Positions 1 to 13,200 of a stretch of DNA of 64,000 bases are shown here, one piece after another. Under the pieces are notes generated by a model. It was not told the origin of the DNA. It did not search any database and worked only from the letters and a program-made list of their open reading frames with translations. The stretch spans positions 4,590,788 to 4,654,787 of the forward strand of contig OX442434.1 of assembly GCA_949361645.1 (NCBI GenBank), given 5' to 3'. The position numbers were made by a program, and so were the translations under genes. Each line of letters opens with the position of its first letter. Position 1 is the first letter of the stretch. Source of the DNA: Spongilla lacustris (Eukaryota; Porifera; Demospongiae; Spongillida; Spongillidae).

Positions 1-209
1 CATCAGAATGTTAGTGCAACTCGAAATACATAACAGAATTAGCAATATGACAAAATATTGATATCACTTTGTGGTATGGAAAGTTGTAGAGCAATGTACC
101 AAGGTGTAATCGCACAAACCAAAGGAGAGGATGATGTAGTGCTTTGATATTAATCATAAGAAGCAAGTTTGGCAAGTGCATGCATTGCAATCATAATATT
201 TATATTTAG

Positions 210-742
210 GGGACACATATATCACTGAGAAATGACCAGAGTGCAAAAGCCACCGTTATAGCCATCATTGATGGAACTGGATCTATGGGTGAGTTCATAT
301 ATATGAATTATATGATGCAATCAAATTACCTGGTTTTCAGGCGCTGCATTTGGTCCACTTATTGTGGGAGTGCTCTCAGACTCACATGTAAGTGCCAAGT
401 ATACTGATCCATATTGTGTATGAATGCTTCAACTGGTACATGTATTTCAGGGATGGGACAGTGCCTTCTATTTTCTGATGGCATCCTGCTTTGTGTCTGC
501 TCTAGTGAGTCATTGATTATGCATGTATATCAAAAGTTTTGATTTATTTTCTGGTCTTATGTGTATATAAATGCATTCAAGTAAAAGGGTGCATGTTTCC
601 TACTGTAATTTGAACATCTGTCCTCAACAATTTGCAGTTCTTGTCTCGCCTTACTTTTAAAGAAATGAGGCCATGGTTTGGAAAGCTAAAGAGCTGTGTG
701 CAACATTCAAGGTCAGTACTGCCTTCTTATCAAAATGTATAG
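210..742 (+). CDS. SLC37-type sugar-phosphate exchanger, C-terminal exons (partial gene)
   Basis: Four exons are seen: 210-288, 341-387, 451-504 and 637-742 (stop TAG 740-742). Introns begin with gtgagt, gtaagt and gtgagt and end in cag, and the phases join. The translation contains GTHISLRNDQSAKATVIAII, then DGTGSMGAAFGPLIVGVLSD, then GWDSAFYFLMASCFVSALFL and SRLTFKEMR. This pattern (GTH, an AIIDGTGSxGAAxGP loop, GW..FY, RL.(Y/F)KE) matches the last transmembrane segments of SLC37A1/A2, major-facilitator antiporters that exchange glucose-6-phosphate or glycerol-3-phosphate for phosphate in the ER membrane. Upstream exons lie outside the window. The short tail after KEMR is read straight to the first stop; an alternative donor (gtcagt) at 712 could extend the gene. 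I am confident of the family but not of the paralogue. Confidence 0.8.
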
Positions 743-2147
743 TGCGTATGTATAATAATACTATGCTATTATTCTCCAATGAATAGCTCTATCAATGAAA
801 AGTTCCACAATAATTATGGTACAATTTCAGCTTAAGCTGCTACAGTTTGATGAGAAAAACATTCATGCCCCCCACTCCGAAATAAGGGTGTATATAACCA
901 ATAATTGGGAACAATGTGTGTCTGACTGTCTTGATTTATTATAATCGGCATTTTGTACATGCATGTAAGCTTAAAAAATCATTCCACATTTATATGACCA
1001 CAACCAGAGGTGGTATGTATTATAGTGCGCAATACTTAGGCGGTGTAGGTGTCACAGGAAATTCTGTCGCTACAGAACGACATATGACACATTTAAATTT
1101 GTTTAGTAATGTATTGTGATCCAATGGTTGATCCTACTATGCGATAATGGCAGCATCATGTTGTACTAGGAATCTGAGAAAGGAGCCATTTGGACAGTGA
1201 GGCAATGTCAATTGGAAATTGCAATGCATTCAGACTCCCCACCACTTCTCTTAAAATGTTGTCTGTAAAGAAGCAAATGTAAATTGAGACTGATTATATA
1301 ACATTCCTTACGCAATACTTTTACAAGTGAAATATTACAAGGTTGTGATGCAAGAGATATCTCATTCAGCTAGTTTACCATATTTCAAGAACCAATATAA
1401 ATTTGTACCTACAGTAATTTCAACCTACATCATTTTACTAATACACTGCTTCAGAAGAGCATAACCAGTGAGCAATCCAGGCCATGACTGGGTATATTTT
1501 TTTCTTTTACAAAATCACAGAAATAATATACTCAATCATGTGCAATGGTGAATGTTCCTTCTCAATCAATTTGTATGCAGCATACATTATGCTTCTGAAC
1601 AACAGCAGGAAACAACAACTCAAATTATTTGAGCTCTCATATGTTCGTTGAACAGACTACCTAACCATGAAATAACAACACTGAATATCCTATGATTTGA
1701 ATATTGTATCGCTCAGTTTCTACAGCTCAAGGAAACAGCTTTCAGTAGTGAACAGTCCACTGAATTTGCAGACAATGACAAATCTCATAAATCACCATGC
1801 AGGCAGGTAACTAACCAGATAATACTAAACAGATAATTATTTTCCACATGCAGCTGAAGGAAATTGATCAGCTTTCAGTAATGAATCATCCACTGAATTT
1901 GCAGACATGAGAAATCACAGAAATCACCAGACAACATGCACCTCATGTAATGATAACTGAATTTTATTTCCTTTTCACATGCAGTTAAGCTACAGAGAGT
2001 TAACTCACCAGCATTAAGAAGTGAATCACGCAACTGTATAACTAGATTATGTCATAAGTAGAAGAATCCATGTACAAGTGGATGGCATGGAGGAAATACC
2101 TACAGTAATACTTTTGAAAAACATCGCTATGTTGGGCAAGCAGCTAG
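743..2147. other. Intergenic, no gene seen
   Basis: AT-rich DNA with short ORFs only. A 67-codon ORF at 916-1119 has no recognisable motif. Two loosely similar stretches near 1730-1830 and 1855-1930 share the words cagctttcagta and ccactgaatttgcagaca, suggesting an old local duplication. Confidence 0.5.
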
Positions 2148-2265
2148 ATGAATCAGACAACTAAAAGCATGATGTATATGATCAGTGTGACTGTGTTAGA
2201 AGACCACTATGGCTGGCTCAACGATGAGCACATTGCAACAGCCCAGAATCTTATAAAAGCACAAG

Positions 2266-2534
2266 CACAAGGTAGACATGTTGGAGACACAGCACAAGGT
2301 AGACATGTTGGAGACACAGCACAAGATAGACATGTTGGAGACGCAGCAATAGGTAGATATGTTGGTTACCCAGCACAAGGTAGACATGTTGGTTGCACGG
2401 CAGGAGGTGTAGACATGTTGGAGACACACTGCAGGAGGAAGACATTTTGGGGACATAGCAGGAGGTAGACATGTTGGAGACACACAGCAGGAGGAAGACA
2501 TTTTGGGGACATAGCAGGAGGTAGACATGTTGGT
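2266..2534. repeat. Minisatellite, about 24 bp, ggtagacatgttggagaca
   Basis: About eleven imperfect copies of a unit built on ggtagacatgttgg, drifting into a second variant that contains gaagacattttgggg. The ORFs read across it on both strands are repeat translations (GRHVGDTAQ and the complement) and are not supported as genes. Confidence 0.8.
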
Positions 2535-2596
2535 CCGATGTCCACAAGAGATTTGAAGGTGTCTTTAAGATTAGGAGAGGTGTGTGGTACTTTAGC

Positions 2597-2700
2597 TAGA
2601 GGAGGGTGGTAGTTTGGGTAGAGGAGGGTAGTTTAGGTAGGGGAGGGCTGGTAGTTTAGGTAGGGGAGGGCTGGTAGTTTAGGTAGAGGTGCTAGTTTAA
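2597..2700. repeat. Degenerate minisatellite, gtagtttaggtagggga
   Basis: Imperfect copies of a 16-20 bp unit containing gtagtttaggtagggg. The same unit recurs at 3327-3665. The two blocks are separated by a G homopolymer (about 2751-2776), some unique sequence and a small inverted-repeat element. Confidence 0.7.
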
Positions 2701-3113
2701 GTAGAAAAGGAAGTAGGGTAGCAAGGCCATACTAAGGAGTGTTTTTTTTTGGGGGGGGGGGGGGGGGGGGGGGGGGTCCGATCACATGCACATAAGATCT
2801 TCTGTGCGGTGTTCTGCGCTGTAACAGTGCACATTACAAAGCAGTCTTTTAAAAGTCTTACAAGAAGTTGAAAGATCACAATTTGGAATTCCATAATGAT
2901 TATCTTTTGACTTGAAAGTCAGCTGGTGCACGAATGTATATGTGCATTAAGAAGACACAGATATGCTACAGTGGCAAATGGCAAATGCATAAGTTTGAGA
3001 GCCATAATTCAAGATGCCAAACGGTAATTGGAAGTTTTGTTTCATTTAGGCTTGTAGATATACATTCAAGCATTCACACAATGTAAATCTAAGTGTCAGT
3101 CCTCCTTTGCTTG

Positions 3114-3291
3114 CAGGGGCGTTTGGATGAACCCCTTTTTTTCAACCCAAAATCTGTACATGTATATATTTAAATAAATAAGCTTGGTTTAATCAGCTGC
3201 ACGTGTTTGAAAAAATAAATTGAACACAATTATGGAGCTTCTGCACAACCCCATTATTTCCTATACGTAACCCCCACTTTATACGCCCCTG
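3114..3291. mobile_element. MITE-like element with caggggcgt ends
   Basis: A 178-bp AT-rich segment begins caggggcgt and ends acgcccctg, a short perfect terminal inverted repeat. No clear target-site duplication was found. CAG...CTG ends of this kind are typical of hAT-type MITEs. Small size and the missing duplication keep confidence low. Confidence 0.4.
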
Positions 3292-3326
3292 CTGGCTAGT
3301 GGAGATGATTGACTATGGCCATAGTA

Positions 3327-3665
3327 AGGGGTTAGGTAGGGGAGGGCGGTAGTAGGGGCAATAGATTAGGTAGGGGAGGGAGTGGTAGTTTAGCTAGAAA
3401 AAGGGGTGGTAGTTGATGTAGGGAAGAGGGGTGTTAGTTTAGGTATGGGAGGGGAGGGGATATAATTTAGGGAGGGGAGTGGTGGTAGTTTAGGTAGGGG
3501 GGTGGTAGTTTAGGTAGGGGGTGGTAGTTTAGGTAGGGTTGGAAGGAAGGGGTGGGGTGGCAAGAAAGGTTTGGGTGGTGGTAGCTATAGTTAAGGTAGG
3601 GCTAATTGTTATGGGAGAGGTTTCTATGTAATGGATGGTTTAATTTGTAGTTTAGGTAGAGTTAT
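3327..3665. repeat. Degenerate minisatellite, gtagtttaggtagggga (second block)
   Basis: Copies of the unit seen at 2597-2700, including ggtggtagtttaggtagggg several times in a row near 3480-3540. It is purine-rich on this strand and has no coding content. Confidence 0.7.
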
Positions 3666-4242
3666 GTTACAAAGTTGAATGATGTAGTGTACTCATAGGT
3701 CGAAACGACTGGTTAAGATAAGTACATCTCACTACCCTTCTAATTAGAACTTCAGAAAACTGGAGTTTTACACATGGAAAAGAACCCTTGCCCCTTGTGG
3801 GAACTTGAACAAAATATTATACAACAAAATCTTGCTGTGATCCAATAAAATGTTTAGTTTCTGTCAGCCACCTGCATGCTTCTTTGGAAGCCCTATATTA
3901 AATTGTTTTTAATTTACTTGCTCATTTACATTTATTGCTAAATATGTACATGTAGCTCTGCAGTTATCTTGTGGGCATTCCAACAGTTCAGAGCAAATGG
4001 AGCATTAGTCAAAATGTGCTAGTATTAGAATACCTGTGCGGTATTGGAGTCTTGATAATAAATATATGCCTAATAACACATCTGTCCATTATATGCAGGT
4101 TGATGTACCGATGAATGAAGTAATGAGTGTTGATTGTAATATATTCACATTACACATTGTGTTTAGTACTAAGCAGTGTAGTACATGTGTATGGTAGATG
4201 TGCAGAATGCATGCACATGTATGCAAACAGAAAGAAATGTTA

Positions 4243-7200
4243 TTAATAGTCAGAAATAAAATCTTTGTAGCTGAATATTTTGTTAGTCTCTGGCCTTGAT
4301 TTCAGCATTTCGTCAATCTTTCCATCATACAGTCCAAAGATCCCACCTACATGTAAAGATAGCCAATGAATCAAAATACAAAAGTTGCATAAATAATAAA
4401 AAGTGTTTATTTGTTTGATGTAGTGCAGGGACATATCTTTTTGATTCATACATCATACAACGATATCCGAGGTTTGGCTTTACAAGTCTGATTGAACAAG
4501 TTATAATTCGTAAAAATAAATGCCAGGATTATTTTTATAATTCGAATTCGTATTTATACAGTAATAAATATGAGTACAGCTCATATTCACGGTACTTGCG
4601 AATGGCTGAGAATGGTTGAAGCAATCAAGCCTATTGATATTGGTGACCTCGCTAGCTTCTTTAATGCGTCATGTGATGATACAAATGATGTGCTGTGGTC
4701 GTACTACAGCGATACTGTCGAAATTTCAAAATTAGAGTCTTTGGCAATGTATGCATGTATGCACCAGCAATTGAACGTGCTGGATGAAAAATTACGTACT
4801 TAGCTACATATGAATTTGTATTTGTATGTTATTATAAAATACCAATACGTAATTTAAATAATTATTAGTATTTAACTTTATTTATACAGTAAGCTTGTAT
4901 GATAAATGATATGCAGCATAACATTTGTACAATAGGTTTCCCAGTAATGGTAGACAATCACGTTTTGAAACCCTGCACAAATATTATCATGCCCTCCATG
5001 CCCTCCATTGCTCCATTTACTTTACAGTGTACATGTACATGTACATGTACATGGGCATTTCCCTGTTGGTACATGGTCCAATTACAACACACTGCATAGC
5101 CACAGATATACTGTTCAGCTTAACACAGAAGACCAACCTGTGTGGACATAGAGGATCCTTCTGCCAGCAAACCTCTGAGGATTGACCTCCAGCTCCTTAA
5201 GCAGACCACGCACTCCCTTCAGCGTATACACAGGATCCAAGTAAATACCTGTCTTGGTGGCTATGTCAACCAGCTGAGCTTCAGTAAAAAAAAAAAGATC
5301 ACACATGCAAAAACTATTTGTGCAACAGTAGCACCTAACTTACTTCACATGCACCCAGGTCAGCATTATACACATGTATAGGTATTAAACTGTAAACATC
5401 CTTGGAAGCCATAAATCAGTGGCTTGTAATCAGTTGTCATTGTGACCAGAAACAACTGAAATGCTAAACGGTAACGTTAGAAATAACATTAGCAGCACTA
5501 GGATATTAAAGTGTTTAGGGTAAAAATGTTGACAAGGCTGTTCCCCCAAGGCTGTCCTGCACGTTAGGGGTCAAATTTCCACCCGAAAGCCGAATCCGGG
5601 GTCAAATTACACCCCGGGTGCTGACCAGACACTCTTCATTAAAAAAAAACGGGCACCCGAAAAAAATTGAACGGCCTCGTCCCGAGTCCGCTTCGCGGAC
5701 GAGGCGCCTTCGGCGCCGTACTTCGCGCTTCGTGCGCCACACGAACTCGCCTATTAAGTGTAATATTATTATACATATAGGTGGCTTCCCTTCAAAATTT
5801 GTGTTCACACAGATTCAAGCATGCATAGAACATGCAAGCGCATTTTGTACACAGTACAGTGGAACCCCTCAAATGTGGACACCATTTCACAAATCAAAAC
5901 TGTAAATAGGTATCTGCATTTCATGGCTGTCCATAGAGAGTGCAACCCTCTTCCTGGGGAATTTATTGAAAACTGCTAGCTTGCCCCAAACCACAGTGGG
6001 GAAGCTTATAGAGCTTCTCCATATCCCCTACCTAATAGGCTGGAGGGGTAAACCCCCCTAATCATGCCCCTTTCCACAGATCAGGCTGCATGTATCTGCC
6101 CCTGAACCTCGTGCTTTAAACCATCCAGCAGTATGCCTCAACTTCAAGATCCACAACGTTGGACTATAAGTTTAGATTTGTGTGCAGATGAGACTTTAAA
6201 CTTTTAGTGCACTGGACACCACATGCATGATTCCATGTACATGTGTATACATCACTTTGTGCAGATGAGACTTTAAACTTTTAGTGCACTGGACACCACA
6301 TGCATGATTCCATGTACATGTGTATACATCACTTTAAACAGTGCAGTCAACACATGTCTAGACAACCACAAGCATGCCTGCCATTGAGCCTCATTGAGCA
6401 AGAGTAAATTCAATGAGTACCTTCTTTCTTTATGTTAATCATAATCACTGGAATCAGCTACCTTAATGAAACACTCTGCACATGGAGACTGCCATGATAG
6501 TACAGTACATAAGTGGTATTTTTGAACGTGTAACATGGGGTGAACAGAACTACAAAAGGAGCCGAGGGTCATCTAGGCCATTCTTACATTGGGGGCCCTG
6601 CTTTCAACTCCACATTAGACTGTGGATTTTTCAACAATTATAGGCCTGGGGATCATACCTACCACATTGATCTGAGGACTAATTAGTTGGTGGAGAGATT
6701 CCTACACAGGACCCTTGCTCTCAACAACATACTGTAGGCCTAGGGACTATGCATTTGAACGACAAATGGGGGCCTCCACTACACATAGGACTGGGAACAC
6801 TGACCTTCCACTACACATGGGAACACTGACCTTCCACTACACATGGGACTGGACACACATCAGCTCACCCATCTCCTCTTCAGTGGCCTTTCCATATCCC
6901 TCTCCCTTGTAGCCATCAATGATGTCAACTATATCCCTGGCCCATACTGGCTTTCCCTCTGAGCTGTGGGTGATCCCATAAGCCTGCAGCTGTTCGTCCA
7001 CATGAGAGTAGAAGTACTTTGCATCGTCACATACACAAACTGCATGAACCCTGCAGAGTGTCCAGTTCAGGAAGAACGAACCATACACATGGTGCATGAA
7101 ATAGTGTGAAAGACAACCTACATGTGCACACATATTGTATGAGTATCATATACTGTCCATGTCTAAGTAACAACCAGTACACAACTGTTACAACTCTGAT

Positions 7201-10200
7201 CTGAAATATAAAATTCCGCAATGAGGAATAATTGGTTGTGCTAAACAAATAATGCCAAGGCTGCTTGTGTTGACAGTTGTATCATGAGCCCATTTTGGTG
7301 GCACATCTGAGTGGCTACATGGCATGTGAAGGAACCAACCTTGGATCCCCCCCCCCCCCCCCCCACACCCTCTAAGTGACTGCCATATGTCCTATTGATG
7401 CACACACACACAGAGATCATGGTAGACCTCCTCCTAAAGTAGTTCAAATTATTGGGGCTCTGCCTCCAGACCCCCCCCCCCCCCCCCCCCATTACATCCT
7501 GTATCTGCCCTTGTGAGTGTTGTACTTAGGTATTGATTGTGATTATCCATTCCATGACTACATAAGGTGTGGGTTAAAATAATTGGTATGTATCATCTAT
7601 CAGCTATCTTCTACAATAACCATATATTCTCATTTTTCCACATACCCCTGCACACATTTATGGGCATCAATTGTAGGCACTTCAGATGCACTACAAAGCT
7701 AAGGATACAGGCAGACCCCATCTTCGACAAGGGGTAAGGAGGTACATGTACAACACCTTCTCATATGAGATGGTCAGGTGATCCCATAAGGTGAATATTA
7801 TATACATGTATTGCCCCGGTACATGAAACGTGATGCACAGCTTGAAGCAACAATCTTGATACATGTTGTAAGATCGACCATATCACGATAAGCATGCAGT
7901 ACCCTTTTAACCACACCTAATCCTGGACCCAGTGAGGTAATTACTGACGGCCAGTCCTGAGATGGTCCCTCCACTGCCTGTTGCCACTACAACATCATCA
8001 AAGTTCTCAAATAAACCCTGCATCCATAGGCAAGGAATGCAGGTGTGATCGATTGGTGACCCAAGTCCCAATTAGAGCTCACCTGTTCCATCATCTCTCT
8101 GAAGGCCTCTATATAGCCCCAGCAACCCAATGGGTTTGAACCTCCAACAGGAATGACATAAGGATTCAATCCTTCCAGCCTGCAGAGAAAAGGTAATAAA
8201 AAATAAAAGTTCAGCTCGACTGTGACTGATACACCAAACATGTAGGCACCTCTGCATCAACGTTGTACTGCAAAATCTGCTGCTAATGTTACCTGTACTA
8301 GAAGTGTTATACCCCATGTGCACTAACTAACCATGTGCATTAACTACTACCAATGTGTACACAATATCTACTAACCACCATGTACACTAATTATAACCAC
8401 ATGAAACCCTCTACTGTACTAATAAAGAAATTGGGTATCAACAGAAAATGAATGTGATTGACCCTTTACAATAACACAGAAAGGGTCAAAATTTCAGATC
8501 ATCAGGTCATTGCAGTCAAACTGATCATGCATCCAGTAGTGGAAGACTTGAGGAATGATTGGTTGAGGGACTGGAACCATGAAAGCACATTATTGCAGAT
8601 TGAAGCTGACACTTGAGTGACTTCAGCTAGAAAAGAGTTAAACTGTATGGCTGCTGTTCTTATCAGCTATGACCAGAGGTCAAAGTACAAGACCCTAGCA
8701 CCATACACTCATCTTTCTTTTCTAGCTGGCAGTAACATGATGTACCAGTGAAGGTCTTGGCAAACGGATTGAACACTTTGACATCAAAGATAGCCTTTTG
8801 GCAGTTCTTACTCCAAAATCACTTTCATGCTGTGTTTGGGCAGGAGTAGTGACTATGTGTACAATGTGTTGATTGGGTGTGGTTGTAAGCAGAAATGCAC
8901 TCCAGATAGTGAGAATCAGCTTACTTCATATGCCTGCAGTTATCCTCTTTCTAGCTGGAGTGATGTCCTTACATGTATTGCCATAATTGGATGTGAATGT
9001 GTAAGTTCGTTCGTGGCTGGAAGTATCAGTAAGTTATATTACCATTTGTTGGTATAGGCATAACGCAAGTGCAGTGTCTATTGGCTTTCAGAAGACACTG
9101 TGATGCCTACTTTTAAAAAAATCTTTGGTTGGATTTGCTCTAATAAACTGCCTTCTTAAAAACACAATTAGAATACATTTCGGAAGTGATTTGTGTTCTT
9201 TGACCTAAGTTCTACCATCACAAAGGGGTGGGATTAAACTCTGGTCATTATTGATGTTCCTTGCACAAATTATGGCAGTACCCTTGCAATAAAGAAATCA
9301 ATGCAGAATGCATCATGTGTAACATACAGTATACTGTGCGACCATCAGGAATGAACAATGAAATGAGATACCACAAAGGGGGCATGCAGCAATGTGTGTA
9401 CACATGTAGATAGTAATTACTGACATGGGATAACTTATTTAATGCTTGTAAGTTTGAAATGCACAGGAGTAGAGTGTAGCAGTTCAAACGTCATGGGGAA
9501 CTGGTCTTTAAACTGATACATACATATGATTCTCCCCTACCCCCATCCCAACCACCACCCCCATCCCAACTTCCCTAGCCACAACTGGACACAAATGAAG
9601 GTATAGAGAAGAAAGGGACAAGGAGGATGAGTGAGTGACTGAGGGAGGGAGGGAGGGAGGGAGGGAGGGAGGGAGGAGGGAGGGAGGGAGGGAGGGAGGA
9701 AAGGAGGAGATAAGGAAGGGCGGGAGGGAGGGAGGGAGGAGGGAGGGAGGGAGGGAGGGAGGAAAGGAGGAGATAAGGAAGGGCGGGAGGGAGGGAGGGA
9801 GGAGGGAGGGAGGGAGGGAGGAGGGAGGGAGGGAGGGAGGGAGGGAGGGGGAGGGGAAGGGAAGGGGAGGGAGGAAGGGAGGGAGGGGGAGGAAGGGAGG
9901 GGGAGGGAGGGGGAGGAAGGAAGGGGGAGGGAGGGGGAGGAAGGGAGGGGGAGGGAGGGGGAGGAAGGGAGGGGGAGGGAGGGGGAGGAAGGGAGGGGGA
10001 GGGAGGGGGAGGAAGGGGGAGGAAGGGAAGGGGAGTTTTATGTGCACAAACCCTTACTTCAGCTTTTCACTGTACTCTGCCATCATGCACTTTAACCCCT
10101 TTTTGCGCTGTCCACCAATAGTGACATCTTCATAGTGGAGGGGAGGTACCAGGATCATGTGTGAGGAGGTCAGGCGATCCAGGAGCAGGTTCCCTCTGCA

Positions 10201-13200
10201 GCCCACTGCCTCGGGGTCCTTTGGAACAGAGAAAGACAAAGATCAAAACATCAGTGCATGTCACAGGTGAAACAATGATTTCTTTACAATGTGACGCTCG
10301 CTGAATGTTGCATCAGCGTCAGCGTCTGTAATTCATGACACCGACGCTGGAAAGTCTATTCCAGCGTCACGTCATATTAGCTGGGGTTTACAATATGATG
10401 TTTCAGTGACGCTGATGCTGACGCAACATTCAGTGAGCGTCACATTGTAAACCTAGCTTAAGGCATGGATCAAGGATGTGTGGTTAGTTCCCTTCACAGC
10501 CCACTGCACACAATTGTACTATATGCACTTACATGTACAAGTATCTACTTGGGCACAAAACCTGTATGGCATGTGGGGGTAGGAGGTGGGTGTGCGGTTG
10601 TAGCAACCACTGAATAGGAACAGCAGTGGGTGTGGTCCCAATGGCATGGTAAGGGGGTGGGGTAATAGGTGTGGCCATGACTTTTCTTTGGTTTAGTATA
10701 TTTGTAATCACTCCACCCTCCCCCTCCTCCCTCTCTGCCTCTTCCTATTCCTCAATCACACCTGCAGGTGTTACTGTATGGATCAAGTCCTTTCACTTTC
10801 ATGTATTTACAAACGAGCCAATAAAAAAAACTGGCCAAGAAAGTAGCCATATTGCACTTGTCTCCTACCTCCTTGTTCATCCTCATGGGCCACTGACAGA
10901 AGAGTACATTTGGCTTGATGACAAAGAATGCTCACTGGCTATCAGGCCCTCCTAAAGTTAATAATTAATTGTGATATCACATCCTCACAGATGTTCCTCC
11001 AGTGGTTGCAGGAAGTGTCTCAAATCTCCAGGTTGTGGCAGGTAGGAGACTGCACACTGTTGTGTCGTCGTTTGAGGGTGTGCAAGTGATCCATAGTGAG
11101 GGCACAGACTATATAATTATAAAGGCACCACTGCTATTGTGAGTCAGCGATGTAGCCTCCTTAGCTTAGTCAGATAAATTCCAGTGGTTGGTGTTGGAAC
11201 CACTTGTAATTAGGGTCAATTGTACGTAGCAGTTATCCCAACCACATGACCTGTGTTCACTCACTGGACAAAAAAAAAGGGATTTTCTACGCCTGAAGTC
11301 CACGCGTAAATTTATTGCAAACATGAAATCATATTTACGCTGGTATTTAGAATTAAGGACGTAAACAGTTTTACGTACAATGCATACATGTACATAAAAC
11401 ATATTTACATTCATATTTACGCCACATGTGCAATGCGACATGTTTGCTACATGTTTGCTCACACTAGATTTGGGATCGCCTTTACATGTACTTGGGTAAG
11501 CAAATATGACCAAGCATCTAAATAAATGAAAACCCTTATTTGGCTTAGTGAATGCGGCTTTGTCCATAGCATGAGTACAGTATATGTAGGTGTAAGTTCC
11601 GCTATAGCTACGTATACCCAGGTCTTGCGCCTCTTCGATTCGGATGAATGAGAGCTAGCCAATGGATATGAGTTGTCAGTTGATCGATTGAATTGGTAAA
11701 CTCCAATTGGCCCAACTACCCTTACTTTCTGACCCTTGTTTGTAGGGTGCTCGTACTGAAGGCACATGTGCTTGCCCACAATAGGATCAAGCTGAGCAGT
11801 CTACAAAACCCCTCCCATCTTTACAGTCCAAGGTACCTCACGATGACCCCCATAGCATGTATGGATGTACACTTCAGGAAACACTCCTGGCCCTATATGA
11901 TGGTAAAACTAGTTTTAAAGCAGCAACATTGGTGGCTGCTCAGAGAGCATCAGTGGACAGATGCATAACAGCGATGTTATATGACAGCTCCACCTAGTAG
12001 ATGTACTGTAGGGATGTACTGTAGGGATGTACTGTAGGGATGTGTAGGCATGTACTGTAGGGGTGTACTGTAGGGATGTACTGTAGGGATGTACTGCAGG
12101 GATGTATGATATTGTACTGCACATGTTGGTAAAAAAAACATCTGAACTTAACACTTAAACATCAACCCCCTCCCCCAAAAAAAAAAAACCCACGACTAAT
12201 GCTGCTGTTCAGTTCACTATACTTATGTATAAGATGTACATGCAAATGTTGGCACGTCACATCCCCATGACTGATCTGGTGACTTTGACTATTGTGTGAA
12301 TGGTCAATGCACTTACTCAGCTGTTCAACCCAGCATTTATAATATTCTAAGCCGTAAAATGACAAGGGTCAAGGAACACAGACTCCTATATCACCCCCTC
12401 CCTCCCTGCCTCCAAGTAGACTAACAGCACAAATATCATGTATTGTGCAGGTATGCACGATTGGTGGAATTCAAGTGATTTTTAGTGAGTGAGTGAGTGA
12501 GTGAGTGAGGGAGGGATAGAGAGAGGGAGGGAGGGAGGGAGGGAGGGAGGGAGGGAGGGAGGGAGGGAGGGAGGGAGGGAGGGAGGGAGGGAGGGAGGGA
12601 GGGAGGGAGGGAGGGAGGGAGGGAGGGAGGGAGGGAGGGAGGGAGGGAGGGAGGGAGGGAGGGAGGGAGGGAGGGAGGGAGGGAGGGAGGGAGGGAGGGA
12701 GGGAGGGAGGGAGGGAGGGAGGGAGGGAGGGAGGGAGGGAGGGAGGGAGGGAGGGAGGGAGGGAGGGAGGGAGGGAGGGAGGGAGGGAGGGAGGGAGGGA
12801 GGGAGGGAGGGAGGGAGGGAGGGAGGGAGGGAGGGAGGGAGGGAGGGAGGGAGGGAGGGAGGGAGGGAGGGAGGGAGGGAGGGAGGGAGGGAGGGAGGGA
12901 GGGAGGGAGGGAGGGAGGGAGGGAGGGAGGGAGGGAGGGAGGGAGGGAGGGAGGGAGGGAGGGAGGGAGGGAGGGAGGGAGGGAGGGAGGGAGGGAGGGA
13001 GGGAGGGAGGGAGGGAGGGAGGGAGGGAGGGAGGGAGGGAGGGAGGGAGGGAGGGAGGGAGGGAGGGAGGGAGGGAGGGAGGGAGGGAGGGAGGGAGGGA
13101 GGGAGGGAGGGAGGGAGGGAGGGAGGGAGGGAGGGAGGGAGGGAGGGAGGGAGAGGACAGTTTAGCATGTACATGTAGGTACTACTAGATCTACAGGTCT

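Larger units (their letters stand above)
5279..6868. other. Desulfhydrase intron 7, contents
   Basis: A 1.6-kb intron holding the hairpin cluster at 5521-5760, a hAT-tail-like GC segment at 5960-6075 and a 77-bp tandem duplication at 6182-6334. No exon-like sequence was seen. Confidence 0.6.

Noticed and set aside
5602..5905. Arg-rich ORFs over the GC hairpin cluster
   Set aside because: Explained by the hairpin composition. Open on both strands with no motif.
9508..10135. Pro-rich and Gly-rich ORFs over the purine array
   Set aside because: Repeat translation. The open frame follows from lack of T/A-rich stop codons on either strand.
10970..11060. Possible extra desulfhydrase exon on the minus strand
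   Set aside because: A readable stretch ([12 protein letters not shown]) has no family match, and exons 3 and 4 already join in phase without it.
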